From assembly GCF_011170125.1 (NCBI RefSeq), contig NZ_BLLN01000003.1, positions 124,001 through 188,000 of the forward strand: 64,000 bases of DNA. Direction: 5' to 3'. Below the pieces are notes generated by a model. That model was not told where the DNA came from. It searched no databases and worked only from the letters and a program-made list of their open reading frames with translations. The DNA comes from Streptomyces diastaticus subsp. diastaticus. Its GTDB lineage: Bacteria > Actinomycetota > Actinomycetes > Streptomycetales > Streptomycetaceae. The translations under genes were made by a program, and so were the position numbers. Every line of letters starts with the position of its first letter. Position 1 is the first letter of the stretch. This document shows, piece by piece, positions 10,401 to 19,373 of the stretch.

Positions 10401-11894
10401 GAGGAGATCGTGCGCCAGCTGCGGCTGCGCGACCTCGGTGGGATCGTCGTCATCGACTTCATCGACATGGTCCTGGAGTCCAACCGCGACCTGGTCCTGC
10501 GCCGCCTGCTGGAGTGCCTGGGCCGGGACCGGACCAAGCACCAGGTGGCCGAGGTGACGTCGCTGGGCCTGGTCCAGATGACGCGTAAGCGGGTCGGTCA
10601 GGGGCTGCTGGAGTCGTTCTCGGAGACCTGCGTCCACTGCAACGGCCGGGGTGTCATCGTCCACCTCGACCAGCCGGCCGTCTCCGGCAACGGCGGCAAG
10701 CGCAAGAAGCGCGGCAAGGGCGGGCAGGAGGACAGCACCCACACGCACGACCACGGTCACGACACGGAGCCGGAGAGCTTCGAGGCCGAGACGGAGGCCG
10801 AGGTCGCCGCCGAGACGGCTGAGCCCGCCGCGCTGCCGTCGCCGGAGTTCGTCCCGGACGAGGAGCTGTACAGCAGCGCCGCCGAGGCCGAGGCGGCCGC
10901 CGGCGGGGGCCGCCGCAATCGTCGCCGGGCCACCCGCCGTGCCTCCGCGCCCGCCGGTGCCCCGCGCCGGCCGGAGGAGTCGGGCCGCGAGCAGGCCCCG
11001 GTTGCCCGGCAGGAGCAGGCGGCGCCCGTCGCCGAGGCCCCGGCCGCCGCGCCGGAGCCGGTCGTCGAGGCGCCTGCCGCCGAGCCCGCGCCCGCCGCCG
11101 AGGCTCAGGCCGCCGAGGCCCCGGCCACCGGGGCTCCGGCCGAGGAGGCGCCGAAGAGGGGCCGTCGCCGGGCCACCCGCCGTGCCTCCGCGCCCGCCGG
11201 TGCGCCGGCCGCGTCGGAGCCGGTGAGCGAGCCGGTCGCCGAGGCGCCGGTCGCCGAGGTCGCGGAGGCCCCGCAGGCCACGCCGGTGGCTCCGGAGCCC
11301 GAGGCCGAGCCGCAGCCGGAGCCCGCTCCGGCCACCGCGGCCCCGGCCCGGCCGCGCCGGCGCGCCGTCCGCAAGGCGTCGGCGCCGACCGCGTCGGAGG
11401 AGGCGGCCGTGGTGGTCGTCGCCGCCGACCGTCCGGAGCCCTCGCCCGAGGCGGCGCCGGAGCAGCCCGCGGCTGCCGCCGAGGCTGCGGCCGAGACCCC
11501 CGTGAGCGAGGAGGCCGAGGCGGCGCCCGCCAAGAAGACGGCGCGCAAGACGGCGAAGAAGGCCACCACCAAGAAGGCCGCCGCCACCAAGAAGACGGCG
11601 ACGGCGAAGAAGGCGACGGCCAAGAAGGCGACGGCCAAGTCGACGGCCAAGGAGGCGACGGCCGAGGAGGCGGCCACCGAGCCGGCTCCGGAGGCGGCCC
11701 CCGGGACGGCGCCCCAGGAGGCGGCCCCCGAGGGGACCGCGGCCAAGAAGACGACGGCCAGGAAGACGGCGGCCAAGAAGGCCCCGGCGAAGAAGGCCGC
11801 CGCCACCAAGAAGACGGCGACGGCGAAGAAGGCCACGACCAAGAAGGCGACGGCCAAGAAGACGGCCGCCACCGCTCAGCCCGACGAGGACTGA
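7401..11894 (+). CDS. rne: Ribonuclease E/G with very long disordered arms
   Basis: Endoribonuclease for mRNA decay and rRNA/tRNA processing. The 1497-residue protein is longer than the RNase E/G proteins I know from the genus. The catalytic half covers roughly residues 655-1095: an S1 domain ([18 protein letters not shown]), the DNase I-like subdomain with the metal-binding aspartates D975 (VVDVNTGKF) and D1019 (VIDFIDM), and a zinc-link CVHCNGRG. Both arms are low-complexity Ala/Pro/Glu/Arg. They contain about nine copies of an Arg-rich box of the form [13 protein letters not shown] (six before the core, three after). The C-terminus is a histone H1-like Lys/Ala/Thr tail. ATG 7401 has GGGAG 12 bases upstream. 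Arms of this kind in RNase E scaffolds bind RNA and degradosome partners; that role is inferred here. Confidence 0.95.
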   Translation: MLGSNDPAEGVDVDNDSPSDTLPPRRRRRAASRPAGPPAAAEAAAVAIPAPVPAEAEAPAAEAPSGDEPAPRPRRRATRRASAPAGTPAAEAATTEAPPAQPQPAAAQAESGAQAEEAAPARPRRRATRRAVAPAGTPDTPVAEEAATAEPQAAPAPAETTEAAPARPRRRATRRATAPAGAPTAEAETTEEAPAQPQPAAAQAESAAQAEAGAQTEEAAPDRPRRRAARRASAPAGAPETPEAAGATGQEPDPEAASAEESAAPARRRRRATRPAEAAASASAPVEERAAEEPAAVAEPDAQAEEAAPTRTRRRATRRVSAPVSSPAAAEAEGTPEETTVAEDSTSEASTGDTAEESAPRRARRKPVRKGGLFSEPDQPKAAREERQEQEPGGRGSRRRPAVAVFQAPVFSEPMFQTPERAAAEAASSAAADTSAPEPEAEEQAPRKRRRRRGEDAPAQEAAPVREKPVERAPEPEPAEDDSEAEAEDETRTRDDDEHDNGDRPSRRRRRGGRRRRRGESGDADHEQDEQQEQGAGTDARTGSQESAAEDEQDDHADEHEGREERDESDHDNDADNGSGSSSSRRRRRRRRRAGDSGGEQEQSASGDDPERTVVKVREPRERKRDEPGTGPDEVQSIKGSTRLEAKKQRRREGREQGRRRVPIITEAEFLARREAVERVMVVRQSGERTQIGVLEDDVLVEHYVNKEQATSYVGNVYLGKVQNVLPSMEAAFIDIGKGRNAVLYAGEVNFAALGMAHGPRRIESALKSGQSVLVQVTKDPIGHKGARLTSQVSLPGRYLVYVPEGSMTGISRKLPDTERARLKGILKKIVPEDAGVIVRTAAEGASEEELRRDVERLHGQWQEIQKKANASNASSPSLLYGEPDMTVRVVRDIFNEDFSKVIVSGDEAWKTIHGYVGKVAPDLVDRLQRWTSETDVFATYRIDEGLAKALDRKVWLPSGGSLVIDKTEAMIVVDVNTGKFTGQGGNLEETVTRNNLEAAEEIVRQLRLRDLGGIVVIDFIDMVLESNRDLVLRRLLECLGRDRTKHQVAEVTSLGLVQMTRKRVGQGLLESFSETCVHCNGRGVIVHLDQPAVSGNGGKRKKRGKGGQEDSTHTHDHGHDTEPESFEAETEAEVAAETAEPAALPSPEFVPDEELYSSAAEAEAAAGGGRRNRRRATRRASAPAGAPRRPEESGREQAPVARQEQAAPVAEAPAAAPEPVVEAPAAEPAPAAEAQAAEAPATGAPAEEAPKRGRRRATRRASAPAGAPAASEPVSEPVAEAPVAEVAEAPQATPVAPEPEAEPQPEPAPATAAPARPRRRAVRKASAPTASEEAAVVVVAADRPEPSPEAAPEQPAAAAEAAAETPVSEEAEAAPAKKTARKTAKKATTKKAAATKKTATAKKATAKKATAKSTAKEATAEEAATEPAPEAAPGTAPQEAAPEGTAAKKTTARKTAAKKAPAKKAAATKKTATAKKATTKKATAKKTAATAQPDED

Positions 11895-11907
11895 GCACCG
11901 TGGCCAC

Positions 11908-11940
11908 GCGGGCCGGCCGGGGCGGACCCGGCCGGCCCGC
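11908..11940 (+). terminator. Intrinsic terminator after rne
   Basis: Perfect 14-base GC arms at 11908-11921 and 11927-11940 around a 5-base loop, 13 bases after the rne stop. Confidence 0.75.
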
Positions 11941-11959
11941 GCCCGCCGGGTGACCCGGT

Positions 11960-11989
11960 TTGACCCTCGGGACAGCGGTCCCGTAGCCT
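11960..11989 (+). promoter_or_regulatory. Promoter of rplU-rpmA
   Basis: TTGACC at 11960-11965 and TAGCCT at 11984-11989, spaced 18 bases, a good match to the principal sigma factor consensus. It would give a leader of about 170 bases before rplU. The leader contains a compact GGCGCT-cgc-AGCGCC hairpin at 12041-12055 and further GC inverted repeats, leaving room for autoregulation by ribosomal protein binding. Confidence 0.75.
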
Positions 11990-12165
11990 TTACCCTCGGC
12001 GTTTGTGCGCCACCCTCTGAGCACCTTCCTCCCGCGATGCGGCGCTCGCAGCGCCTGTCAGGGAGAGGCCGCTCGTCCCTCCCAGGATTTCCCGGGCCCT
12101 TCGCGGGCTCGTGTGGGCGGCTGGCTTCAGAGGTCCGTTTCTGAGTGACAGAGAGTGAGATCCGC

Positions 12166-12486
12166 GTGTACGCCATCGTGCGCAGCGGTGGCCGCCAGCA
12201 CAAGGTTGCTGTCGGTGACATCGTTGAGGTTGACAAGATTTCCACCGCCAAGGTCGGCGACACGGTCGAGCTCTCGACCCTGCTGCTCGTGGACGGCGAG
12301 TCGGTCACCAGCGACCCGTGGGTGCTGGACGGCATCAAGGTCCAGGCCGAGGTCGTCGACCACCACAAGGGTGCGAAGATCGACATCCTTCGCTACAAGA
12401 ACAAGACCGGTTACCGCCGTCGCCAGGGCCACCGCCAGCAGTACACGGCGGTCAAGGTCACCGGCATCCCCACGGCTGCGAAGTAA
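12166..12486 (+). CDS. rplU: 50S ribosomal protein L21
   Basis: Large-subunit protein that binds 23S rRNA and L20. The 106-residue product starts [14 protein letters not shown] and ends in the basic region [19 protein letters not shown], both diagnostic. GTG 12166 is chosen because the family begins MYAI; GAGAGTGAGA just upstream is the ribosome-binding site. The frame is open to 12145 but the extra residues are not family-like. rpmA follows after 14 bases, the standard rplU-rpmA operon, with a promoter at 11960-11989 and a terminator after rpmA. Confidence 0.97.
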   Translation: MYAIVRSGGRQHKVAVGDIVEVDKISTAKVGDTVELSTLLLVDGESVTSDPWVLDGIKVQAEVVDHHKGAKIDILRYKNKTGYRRRQGHRQQYTAVKVTGIPTAAK

Positions 12487-12500
12487 GGGACTGAGGAGAC

Positions 12501-12755
12501 ATGGCACACAAGAAGGGCGCATCGTCCACTCGGAACGGTCGCGATTCCAATGCTCAGCGGCTCGGCGTGAAGCGCTTCGGCGGTCAGGTCGTCAACGCCG
12601 GTGAGATCCTGGTCCGCCAGCGCGGCACCCACTTCCACCCCGGCGCCGGCGTCGGCCGTGGCAAGGACGACACGCTGTTCGCGCTGAACGCCGGCGCGGT
12701 GGAGTTCGGTACCCACCGCGGCCGCAAGGTCGTGAACATCGTTCCGGCCGCCTGA
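12501..12755 (+). CDS. rpmA: 50S ribosomal protein L27
   Basis: 84-residue L27, whose N-terminus reaches the peptidyl-transferase centre. The sequence begins [17 protein letters not shown] and contains [20 protein letters not shown], both typical. No N-terminal cleavage extension of the Firmicutes type is present. GAGGAGAC before the ATG is a strong ribosome-binding site. Second gene of the rplU operon. Confidence 0.97.
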   Translation: MAHKKGASSTRNGRDSNAQRLGVKRFGGQVVNAGEILVRQRGTHFHPGAGVGRGKDDTLFALNAGAVEFGTHRGRKVVNIVPAA

Positions 12756-12790
12756 TCTTCTTCGCAGGTAGCTGACAGCGGTTTTTCGCG

Positions 12791-12831
12791 AGGGCGGACC
12801 TCACTTCCCGGACGGGAAGGGGGTCCGCCCT
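12791..12831 (+). terminator. Terminator of the rplU-rpmA operon
   Basis: Perfect 10-base outer arms (12791-12800 and 12822-12831) enclose a second 7-base stem (12804-12810 with 12813-12819). It is followed by TCGCTTGTTG and separates the ribosomal operon from obg. Confidence 0.8.
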
Positions 12832-12839
12832 TCGCTTGT

Positions 12840-12848
12840 TGTGGACAA
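12840..12848 (-). promoter_or_regulatory. DnaA-box-like site upstream of obg
   Basis: On the minus strand this reads TTGTCCACA, the form I know as the preferred Streptomyces DnaA box. It lies between the rpmA terminator and the obg start, where the obg promoter must be. A single site may act in regulation or DnaA titration, or may be chance. Confidence 0.35.
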
Positions 12849-12964
12849 TTGAAGAGGAGGGCGGCTCTCCGCCGTGCTCCGTGCGGGACGCGCGCCGCGC
12901 CGTGCGAGGCCCGCACCACCAGTAACCCCCAGTTTTTCCCCTGTGCGTATCGGAGGCACCTTCC

Positions 12965-14410
12965 ATGACCACCTTCGTGGACCGCGTCGAACTGCATGTC
13001 GCCGCGGGTAACGGAGGCCACGGCTGTGCCTCCGTCCACCGTGAGAAGTTCAAGCCGCTCGGCGGCCCGGACGGCGGCAACGGCGGCCGGGGTGGGGACG
13101 TCGTCCTCGTCGTCGACCAGTCCGTGACCACCCTTCTCGACTACCACTACAGCCCGCACCGCAAGGCCACCAACGGCAAGCCCGGTGAGGGCGGCCACCG
13201 CTCCGGCAAGGACGGCCAGGACCTGGTCCTGCCGGTGCCGGACGGCACCGTGGTCCTCGGCCGGAACGGCGAGGTCATCGCCGACCTGATCGGCGAGGGC
13301 ACCACCTTCGTCGCCGCGAGCGGCGGTCGCGGCGGTCTCGGCAACGCCGCGCTGGCCTCGGCCCGCCGCAAGGCGCCCGGCTTCGCGCTGCTCGGCGAGC
13401 CCGGCGACGCCGGTGACGTGGTCCTGGAGCTGAAGACCGTCGCCGACGTGGCGCTGGTCGGCTACCCGAGCGCGGGCAAGTCCTCGCTGATCTCGGTGCT
13501 CTCCGCCGCCCGCCCGAAGATCGCGGACTACCCCTTCACCACCCTGGTCCCGAACCTCGGCGTGGTCACCGCCGGTTCGACCGTCTACACGGTGGCGGAC
13601 GTGCCCGGCCTCATCCCGGGCGCCAGCCAGGGCAAGGGCCTCGGCCTGGAGTTCCTGCGCCACGTCGAGCGCTGCTCGGTGCTGGTGCACGTACTGGACA
13701 CCGCGACGCTGGAGTCGGACCGTGATCCGGTCTCCGACCTCGACGTGATCGAGGAGGAGCTGAAGAGTTACGGCGGTCTCGACGACCGTCCGCGCATCGT
13801 CGTCCTGAACAAGATCGACGTGACCGACGGCCAGGAGCTCGCCGACATGGTCCGCCCGGACCTGGAGGAGCGCGGCTATCGCGTCTTCGAGGTCTCCGCC
13901 GTCGCCCACAAGGGGCTCAAGGAGCTCTCCTTCGCCCTGGCCGAGCTGGTCGCCGAGGCCCGTGCCGCCCGGCCGAAGGAGGAGGCGACCCGGGTCGTCA
14001 TCCGTCCGAAGGCCGTGGACGACTCGGGCTTCACCGTGACCCGCGAGGAGGAGTCGCTGTACCGGGTGCGGGGCGAGAAGCCCGAGCGCTGGGTGCGGCA
14101 GACCGACTTCAACAACGACGAGGCGGTGGGCTACCTCGCCGACCGGCTCAACCGCCTCGGCGTGGAGGAGGAGCTGATGAAGGCCGGTGCCCGCGCGGGC
14201 GACGGAGTCGCCATCGGACCCGAGGACAACGCCGTGGTCTTCGACTGGGAGCCGACCATGCTGGCCGGCGCCGAGATGCTCGGCCGCCGCGGTGAGGACC
14301 ACCGGCTGGAGGGCGAGCGCCCCGCCGCCCAGCGCCGCCGCGACCGGCAGGCCGCGCGCGACGAGGCGCAGGACGAGTACGAGGGCTTCCACCCCTTCGC
14401 CGGGGGCTGA
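12965..14410 (+). CDS. obgE: Obg-family GTPase
   Basis: Ribosome-associated GTPase required for 50S assembly; in Streptomyces linked to the onset of differentiation. The 481-residue protein has three parts. The glycine-rich Obg fold (1-158) includes [14 protein letters not shown]. The G domain has Walker [10 protein letters not shown] at 166-174, DVPG at 212 and NKID at 282. A C-terminal OCT domain spans about 335-420. A charged tail of about 40 residues ends in [14 protein letters not shown] 12965 follows GGAGGCACC. It has its own upstream region after the rpmA terminator. In many relatives proB follows directly; here a minus-strand cell-surface block intervenes. Confidence 0.96.
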   Translation: MTTFVDRVELHVAAGNGGHGCASVHREKFKPLGGPDGGNGGRGGDVVLVVDQSVTTLLDYHYSPHRKATNGKPGEGGHRSGKDGQDLVLPVPDGTVVLGRNGEVIADLIGEGTTFVAASGGRGGLGNAALASARRKAPGFALLGEPGDAGDVVLELKTVADVALVGYPSAGKSSLISVLSAARPKIADYPFTTLVPNLGVVTAGSTVYTVADVPGLIPGASQGKGLGLEFLRHVERCSVLVHVLDTATLESDRDPVSDLDVIEEELKSYGGLDDRPRIVVLNKIDVTDGQELADMVRPDLEERGYRVFEVSAVAHKGLKELSFALAELVAEARAARPKEEATRVVIRPKAVDDSGFTVTREEESLYRVRGEKPERWVRQTDFNNDEAVGYLADRLNRLGVEEELMKAGARAGDGVAIGPEDNAVVFDWEPTMLAGAEMLGRRGEDHRLEGERPAAQRRRDRQAARDEAQDEYEGFHPFAGG

Positions 14411-14479
14411 GGCCGGCCCGGGCCGCCGGGGAGACCTGGCGGCCCGGAGGCGGGTACGGCCGCTCGCCGCGGAGGCGGG

Positions 14480-14527
14480 CGTACGCCGAAGGGGCGGACC
14501 CGGCCGGGTCCGCCCCTTCGGCGTACG
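14480..14527. terminator. 48-bp perfect loopless palindrome, bidirectional terminator
   Basis: Each strand reads identically across 14480-14527 (centre between 14503 and 14504), with no mismatch and no spacer. It sits between two convergent genes, obg (ending 14410) and the phosphatidyltransferase (ending 14545 on the minus strand), and would fold into a hairpin in RNA from either direction. Confidence 0.8.
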
Positions 14528-14544
14528 TACCGCGGTGTCGCGGG

Positions 14545-15627
14545 TCAGAGGCGGGCGTCGTCGCCCTTGTTCTGTTCGGCCGCGGGGGCCTCGGCCTGGG
14601 CCGGGACAGTGGCCTCGGCGGGTGCCTCGACCGGCTCGGGCTCCGGGTACTTGGCCAGGGTGCGCTCGAAGTCCCGGGTGGAGAGCAGCAGCTTGTAGAT
14701 GATGGCGAGCTCGAAGACCATCAGCAGGACACCGCTGCCGATGGTGATGGGCAGGACGGCGCCGAAGAGCGGGCCGACGATGAAGACGCCCATCTGGAAC
14801 TCGATGCCGCTGATGAGGTGGGCGCGGATGCGGTGGCGCAGCAGCAGGCTGCGGAACTTGCCGTACCAGGGGAAGCGGCTCTTGAACTCCTGGTGGAGGT
14901 CGACGACGACCTTCTCGCCGGTCCCGCTCTCCGGCTCGTCCGCCGTGGCCTCGGCCTTGCCGGTGGTGACCTGCTGGGCCAGCTCGTCGTGGGTGTTGTC
15001 GATGTCGGCGGACGGGTTGTCGCGGAGGAGGTCCTCCATGAAGTGCAGCTCGTCGCGCTGGTCCTGGCCCACGGCGTCGGGGTGCTGGCTCTCCATGCTG
15101 CGGCGGGCGGCGCGGGCGCGGGCCTTGATCTTCTTGCGCATGCTGTGGCGCACCTTGAAGATCTGGAGCGCGTCGATGTAGCGCAGCATGTCGAGGAAGA
15201 CCACGACCAGGGCGAGCCACACGTAGACGACGTCACCGGTCCTGGAGTACTGGCCGCCCATCAGCGCGACGGCGCAGGCCAGCACGCGGATGCGGTCGAA
15301 GACGTAGTCGAGCCAGCCGCCGAACTCCGAGCCCCGGCCGGTGAGCCGGGCCAGCTTTCCGTCCATGCAGTCGAGGATGAAGCTGACGTGGTACAGGACG
15401 GCGCCGATGATCAGCCACATCCAGTCGGCCTGCGCGAAGCACGCCGCCGCACCGAGTCCCAGGAAGAGGGCCGCCCAGGTGATCTGATTGGGCGTCACCC
15501 AGCGGGCGTACTTGGCCGTCCAGCGGACCAGCGGGGTGGCGACCGGGTCCACCAGTAGCACCGTCCACCAGGCGTCACGCTTCTTCTCGGTCAGGCGACG
15601 CACTTCGGAGAGCGGAGGTATTTCCAT
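14545..15627 (-). CDS. CDP-alcohol phosphatidyltransferase family protein
   Basis: Membrane enzyme that swaps CMP of a CDP-activated lipid or alcohol for another alcohol. The 360-residue product carries the full family motif: D86, D89, G90, A93, R94, G103, D107 and D111 (starting DCMDGKLAR). Hydrophobic helices lie around residues 50-85, 115-150 and 275-320. An unusual charged segment of about 110 residues (about 165-260) splits the membrane part, and the tail is Ala/Glu/Pro-rich. ATG at 15627 has GGGAAG 12 bases upstream. It is the last of three minus-strand genes with an acyltransferase and a glycerophosphotransferase, so a cell-wall polymer or glycolipid role is likely. The substrate alcohol cannot be told. 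Confidence 0.88.
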   Translation of the reverse strand: MEIPPLSEVRRLTEKKRDAWWTVLLVDPVATPLVRWTAKYARWVTPNQITWAALFLGLGAAACFAQADWMWLIIGAVLYHVSFILDCMDGKLARLTGRGSEFGGWLDYVFDRIRVLACAVALMGGQYSRTGDVVYVWLALVVVFLDMLRYIDALQIFKVRHSMRKKIKARARAARRSMESQHPDAVGQDQRDELHFMEDLLRDNPSADIDNTHDELAQQVTTGKAEATADEPESGTGEKVVVDLHQEFKSRFPWYGKFRSLLLRHRIRAHLISGIEFQMGVFIVGPLFGAVLPITIGSGVLLMVFELAIIYKLLLSTRDFERTLAKYPEPEPVEAPAEATVPAQAEAPAAEQNKGDDARL

Positions 15628-15907
15628 GGAGTCAGCAATCTTCCCGTGGGGTGGGTGAGACGTGGCCGTCGGCCGAAGGTGATGCCGGAGGCCGTGCGGC
15701 TGCGGCGGACGGCGGCAGGGGCATCGGGACCGGCGGCGTTCAGTGCAGAAGGCCGCCGAAAGACTAGCCCAGCCGTGATCGCCTCCCACGGCGTCCGGTT
15801 GACGCCCTCGGACCGCGTTGGATCACCGCTGCCGATTTATGCGTCTCTTTGTCCTGAATGGACTATTGGCTTCCGCTCAGGTTGTGTTTGAGCCGACGTG
15901 ACATAAG

Positions 15908-17068
15908 TCATAGGGGTGATTGTTCACCGTCCCGTCGCCGAGCGGAAGTGGACGGTTCGCTACCGCCTGGGGTATGGGGAGCATCGGAGGGGCGCGCGGG
16001 CTCGTGGAAGAGCCAGTCGAGCCTCGGTTCCATCACGTACCGGAAGACGTGGCGGACCGGGGCCGTGGTGAGCGCGACGGCGAGGGCGGCCGCCAGCGCG
16101 CTGATGGTGACCGCGCCGAGCGCGGTGCGGGAGAAGTCGTTGTCGTACCAGCCCCAGAAGTGCGCGCCCTTGGCCAGGAAGCCGTGCAGGAGGTACGCGT
16201 AGAGGGTGCCCGCGCCGAGCGCGGTGAACCAGGTGCGACGGCCGGGGACCAGGGCGAGGAAGGCGAAGCTGAGCACCAGGGAGCAGACGAGCATCCCGAC
16301 CGTCATCGAGACCCCCGCCCACCAGGGGGCGTTGAGGTCCTGCGCCGCGTCGCGGCGGTAGAACCAGTCGGGGTTCATGCGCAGCACCGCCCAGTACGCG
16401 ACCAGCGCGCCGCCCACCAGGACGGGGCCGGCGGCGATCCGCACCCGCCGTTCCCGCAGCAGCGCGAAGTGTTCGGGGCGCATCTTCAGGCCGAGCACGA
16501 AGAACGGCAGGAACTGAAGGACCCGCTGGAGTCCGAGGTCAGGACCGATGCCGGGGTCGATCGAGGCGAGCGCGGCGATGGCGGTGGAGAGCAGGATCGG
16601 GTGGCGGACCAGTTGCCACAGCGGTGCGGTCAGCCGCCAGACGAACAGGGCCATCAGGAACCAGGTCAGGTACCAGGGGTGGAGCAGGCTGATCTTCAGC
16701 TCCTCGCCGTCGGCCCAGGCCCGGAAGACGTTGAGGGCGATCTCGAAGACCGCGTACGGCACGAGCACGCTGGAGACCAGGCGTTTGATCTGGCGCGGTT
16801 CGTGGCGGAAGCTGCGCGAGAAGTAGCCGGATATGAGGGTGAAGGCCGGCATGTGGAAGGCGTACAGCAGGAGGTAGCCGGCGGCCAGGACGCGGTTGTC
16901 GTCGCGCAGCGCCTCCCAGGAGTGGCCGACCACGACCAGGACGATGGCGAGGAACTTCGCGTTGTCGAAGAAGGGATCGCGGGGGGTGGCGGAGCGCTTC
17001 GGCGTGGGACCGGTGTCGTCGGCCGGGGTGGTGCCTCCGGGGGCCGTGCCGAGGGAGGTGGGGGGCAC
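15908..17068 (-). CDS. Membrane acyltransferase (acyltransferase 3 family)
   Basis: Multi-span membrane protein of 386 residues that probably O-acylates a surface glycan or lipid. After a 35-residue cytoplasmic lead it has RDPFFDNAKFLAIVLVVVGH, with the conserved catalytic-type His, and about ten helices, including YAFHMPAFTLISGYFS. GTG 17068 is chosen because GGAGGG lies 6 bases before it; the frame is open further upstream but without a good start. Neighbours are a glycerophosphotransferase gene (upstream, separate terminator) and a CDP-alcohol phosphatidyltransferase (downstream after 280 bases). That points to modification of a teichoic-acid-like polymer, by inference only. Confidence 0.85.
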   Translation of the reverse strand: MPPTSLGTAPGGTTPADDTGPTPKRSATPRDPFFDNAKFLAIVLVVVGHSWEALRDDNRVLAAGYLLLYAFHMPAFTLISGYFSRSFRHEPRQIKRLVSSVLVPYAVFEIALNVFRAWADGEELKISLLHPWYLTWFLMALFVWRLTAPLWQLVRHPILLSTAIAALASIDPGIGPDLGLQRVLQFLPFFVLGLKMRPEHFALLRERRVRIAAGPVLVGGALVAYWAVLRMNPDWFYRRDAAQDLNAPWWAGVSMTVGMLVCSLVLSFAFLALVPGRRTWFTALGAGTLYAYLLHGFLAKGAHFWGWYDNDFSRTALGAVTISALAAALAVALTTAPVRHVFRYVMEPRLDWLFHEPARPSDAPHTPGGSEPSTSARRRDGEQSPL

Positions 17069-17223
17069 GGGGCTCCCTCCGTTCCGTTGTCGTGGGCCCG
17101 GCGCCGGGTGCGCCGTCCGTGGGGACGTCAGTGTGGGCAAAGGTGCCGGGCCCCCGCAAATACGTCTGCCCCGCCCGGGGCGGTCCGAAGTGCCCCTGGA
17201 CGGCACGGATCTGGCCGAAAACG

Positions 17224-17259
17224 CCCGCAGGGGCCCGGTGTCCACCGGGCCCCTGCGGG
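17224..17259 (-). terminator. Terminator of the glycerophosphotransferase gene
   Basis: Perfect 16-base arms (17224-17239 and 17244-17259) with a 4-base loop, 24 bases beyond the minus-strand stop at 17283. It implies that the acyltransferase gene downstream has its own promoter. Confidence 0.8.
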
Positions 17260-17282
17260 GCAGCGTGCTGTACGGCCTCGGC

Positions 17283-19373
17283 TCAGGTCGGCGAGGGGGC
17301 GGCGTCCGCGGTGTCGGCCGCGTCGGCGGCCGCGGTGTGGTCGCGCTGGGTGGGGATGCCGGGGGCCGTGGCCTCCGGGCGCCCCGCGCCGCGCAGCAGC
17401 GTCTTCTGCTCCAGCGCCTTCGCCGCGTCCCGCAGGCGGCTGACCGACGGCGGGTCGGACGGCCCGAGCAGGTGCAGCTTCAGCTCCGCCCGGTCCTTCG
17501 CCAGGGTGTCCAGGGCGGGGTCGCGCACCGCGGCGAGCAGCCCCGGGACGCCCTCGGCGGACGGGTCGAGGATGGTCGCCGCGCGCACTGTGGTGAAGGC
17601 GGCGCGGAACTCCTCCTCGGTCATCCCGCTGGTGTTGGCCACGGCGTACGGCTTCTCGCCGGCGAGCCAGTCGGAGACGACCGAGGAGACGTCGCTGACG
17701 AGTACGTCGGCCTGGTTGAAGCAGGAGAAGATGCCGGGCCGGGCGGCCGTGATGATCTGGTGCTCGGCCTCGTCGAAGGAGCCCCAGTAGGCGGCGTCCC
17801 AGGCGTCGGTGGCCCGCGCGACCTCGGCGGCCTGGCCGGAGTCCGGCTCGGCCTGGGCGAGCATGCGTTCCACGTCGTCGGCGGCGGCCCGGAAGGCGGA
17901 GCTGGTGGCCCGCTCCAGCTCGGCGGTGCGGCGCTCCAGCTCGGCGCTGCTGACCGCTGCCGCGGTGGCCGGCCGGCGGCGGTTGGCCTCGCGGATCATG
18001 GCCTGGATGCGCTCGTTGGCCGCGCCGGCGCGAGGGTCGACCGAACCGGTCATCGGGTGCGGCTTGTAGAGCAGCCGGACCGCGGGGTCGGCGAGCAGCG
18101 CGCGGACGATGTTCTCACCGGCCAGGACCACCGAGGTGTTGCCGGGGTTGCCGTCCCAGCCCTCCCAGGTGGGGGCGTACAGCACGGTGGTGTACGTACC
18201 GGTGGGCGGACCCGCGTAGGGCAGGACCGGGTCGAGCTGGGGGCGGCCCACCTCCACGACGTCCCGGTCGTCCACCCCGACGTCGGCGAGGGCGTACCGC
18301 TCGCGCGCGGCCGGGCCCGCCACCCAGACCTCGTCGTACGCCTTGGCGTAGGGGTTGCAGGAGGAGAGCTTGTCGCTCTCGCCGTGGTTGACGAAGGCGT
18401 GCTTGATGGTGGGCACGCGCAGGATCTGCGAGGTCTTCCCGGAGTTGGCCGGGTGGATCATCATGCGCAGGGTGGAGTGCTCCAGCCGCATCAGGGTGGC
18501 CACCTTGGGCAGGCAGATCACCGGGATGTCGGTGGCGGCGATCTTCTGCACCATGAAGCGCTCGCGCAGCACGATCACCGGGCGCCCGTCCAGCGCGGCC
18601 AGCGGTTCCAGCCACATGTTGGCCTGGTACGCCGAGGTGGTGCCGCCGGAGAAGTACATGCCGACGGTGGGCCGGTACTCCGCGAGCCAGGTGTCCAGCC
18701 ACGCCAGTGCCTCCTGCTCGGAGACCGGGCGGCGGGAGGGCAGCAGCCGCAGCACCAGGCTGACCAGTCCGGCGGCCATCAGCGCCACCGAGACGGCGAC
18801 ACCGGCCGCGGCGGGAATGCCGTCGTCGACGACGGCGGTCACCAGCAGGCCGAGGGTGGCCGGGGCGCCGAAGGCCAGCAGCCGGTGGCCCGCGCGGCGG
18901 GTCAGCAGGCTCGGCGGGGCGGAGCTGAGGCGCAGCGCCGAGGCGTCGATGTTGCGGGTGACGAACGGCAGGGTGCGGCTCCGGCGGACCTTGACCGACA
19001 CCGCCTGGACGGTGAAGTGGAGGGCGTAGAGGACCAGCAGGCCGATCACCACCGGCAGGAAGACCGACTCCTGGCTCTGCTGCTCTATCCGCAGCAGGCC
19101 GACCACCAGGAGCAGGTCGCGCAGCAGCTGGCGGACGGTGACGTCGGCGTGGGCCTTCGCCATCAGGGTCACCGTGCGGCGCTGCCAGCGGTGCAGGGCG
19201 GCGTCGGTGGCCAGGCCGATCGCGGTGGCGACGGCGAGCAGCAGGGTGTCGGGGAGCAGCGCTCCGACGACCTGGGCGACGAAGGCGCCGGCCAGCACGG
19301 CGGGCGGCAGCAGCCGGGCCGACTTCCGCAGAGCGGCGGACGCGCGCGGGGCGGCAGGGGGGATCGTAGACAA
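17283..19373 (-). CDS. CDP-glycerol glycerophosphotransferase family protein (SCO2590-like)
   Basis: TagF-like polymerase that adds glycerol-phosphate units to a wall polymer. The 696-residue protein has N-terminal hydrophobic helices (about 20-60, 95-130, 165-215). The transferase domain carries the family marks VNHGESDK, YAPTWEGW, LLYKPHPMTG and DVLVSDVSSVVSDW. Between the last two is a helical, charged insertion of about 110 residues that I do not know from classical TagF. The start is judged to be TTG at 19373 because GGAGAG lies 8 bases before it; longer in-frame starts lack a ribosome-binding site. In S. coelicolor the positional equivalent was reported to interact with the spore-wall synthesis complex, as I recall. 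It is transcribed divergently from proB. Confidence 0.88.
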   Translation of the reverse strand: MSTIPPAAPRASAALRKSARLLPPAVLAGAFVAQVVGALLPDTLLLAVATAIGLATDAALHRWQRRTVTLMAKAHADVTVRQLLRDLLLVVGLLRIEQQSQESVFLPVVIGLLVLYALHFTVQAVSVKVRRSRTLPFVTRNIDASALRLSSAPPSLLTRRAGHRLLAFGAPATLGLLVTAVVDDGIPAAAGVAVSVALMAAGLVSLVLRLLPSRRPVSEQEALAWLDTWLAEYRPTVGMYFSGGTTSAYQANMWLEPLAALDGRPVIVLRERFMVQKIAATDIPVICLPKVATLMRLEHSTLRMMIHPANSGKTSQILRVPTIKHAFVNHGESDKLSSCNPYAKAYDEVWVAGPAARERYALADVGVDDRDVVEVGRPQLDPVLPYAGPPTGTYTTVLYAPTWEGWDGNPGNTSVVLAGENIVRALLADPAVRLLYKPHPMTGSVDPRAGAANERIQAMIREANRRRPATAAAVSSAELERRTAELERATSSAFRAAADDVERMLAQAEPDSGQAAEVARATDAWDAAYWGSFDEAEHQIITAARPGIFSCFNQADVLVSDVSSVVSDWLAGEKPYAVANTSGMTEEEFRAAFTTVRAATILDPSAEGVPGLLAAVRDPALDTLAKDRAELKLHLLGPSDPPSVSRLRDAAKALEQKTLLRGAGRPEATAPGIPTQRDHTAAADAADTADAAPSPT

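Noticed and set aside
6288..12386. 2032-codon open frame on the minus strand opposite rne
   Set aside because: It is a shadow of the low-complexity arms of RNase E; product is Leu/Gly/Arg repeats with no domain, start signal or normal composition.
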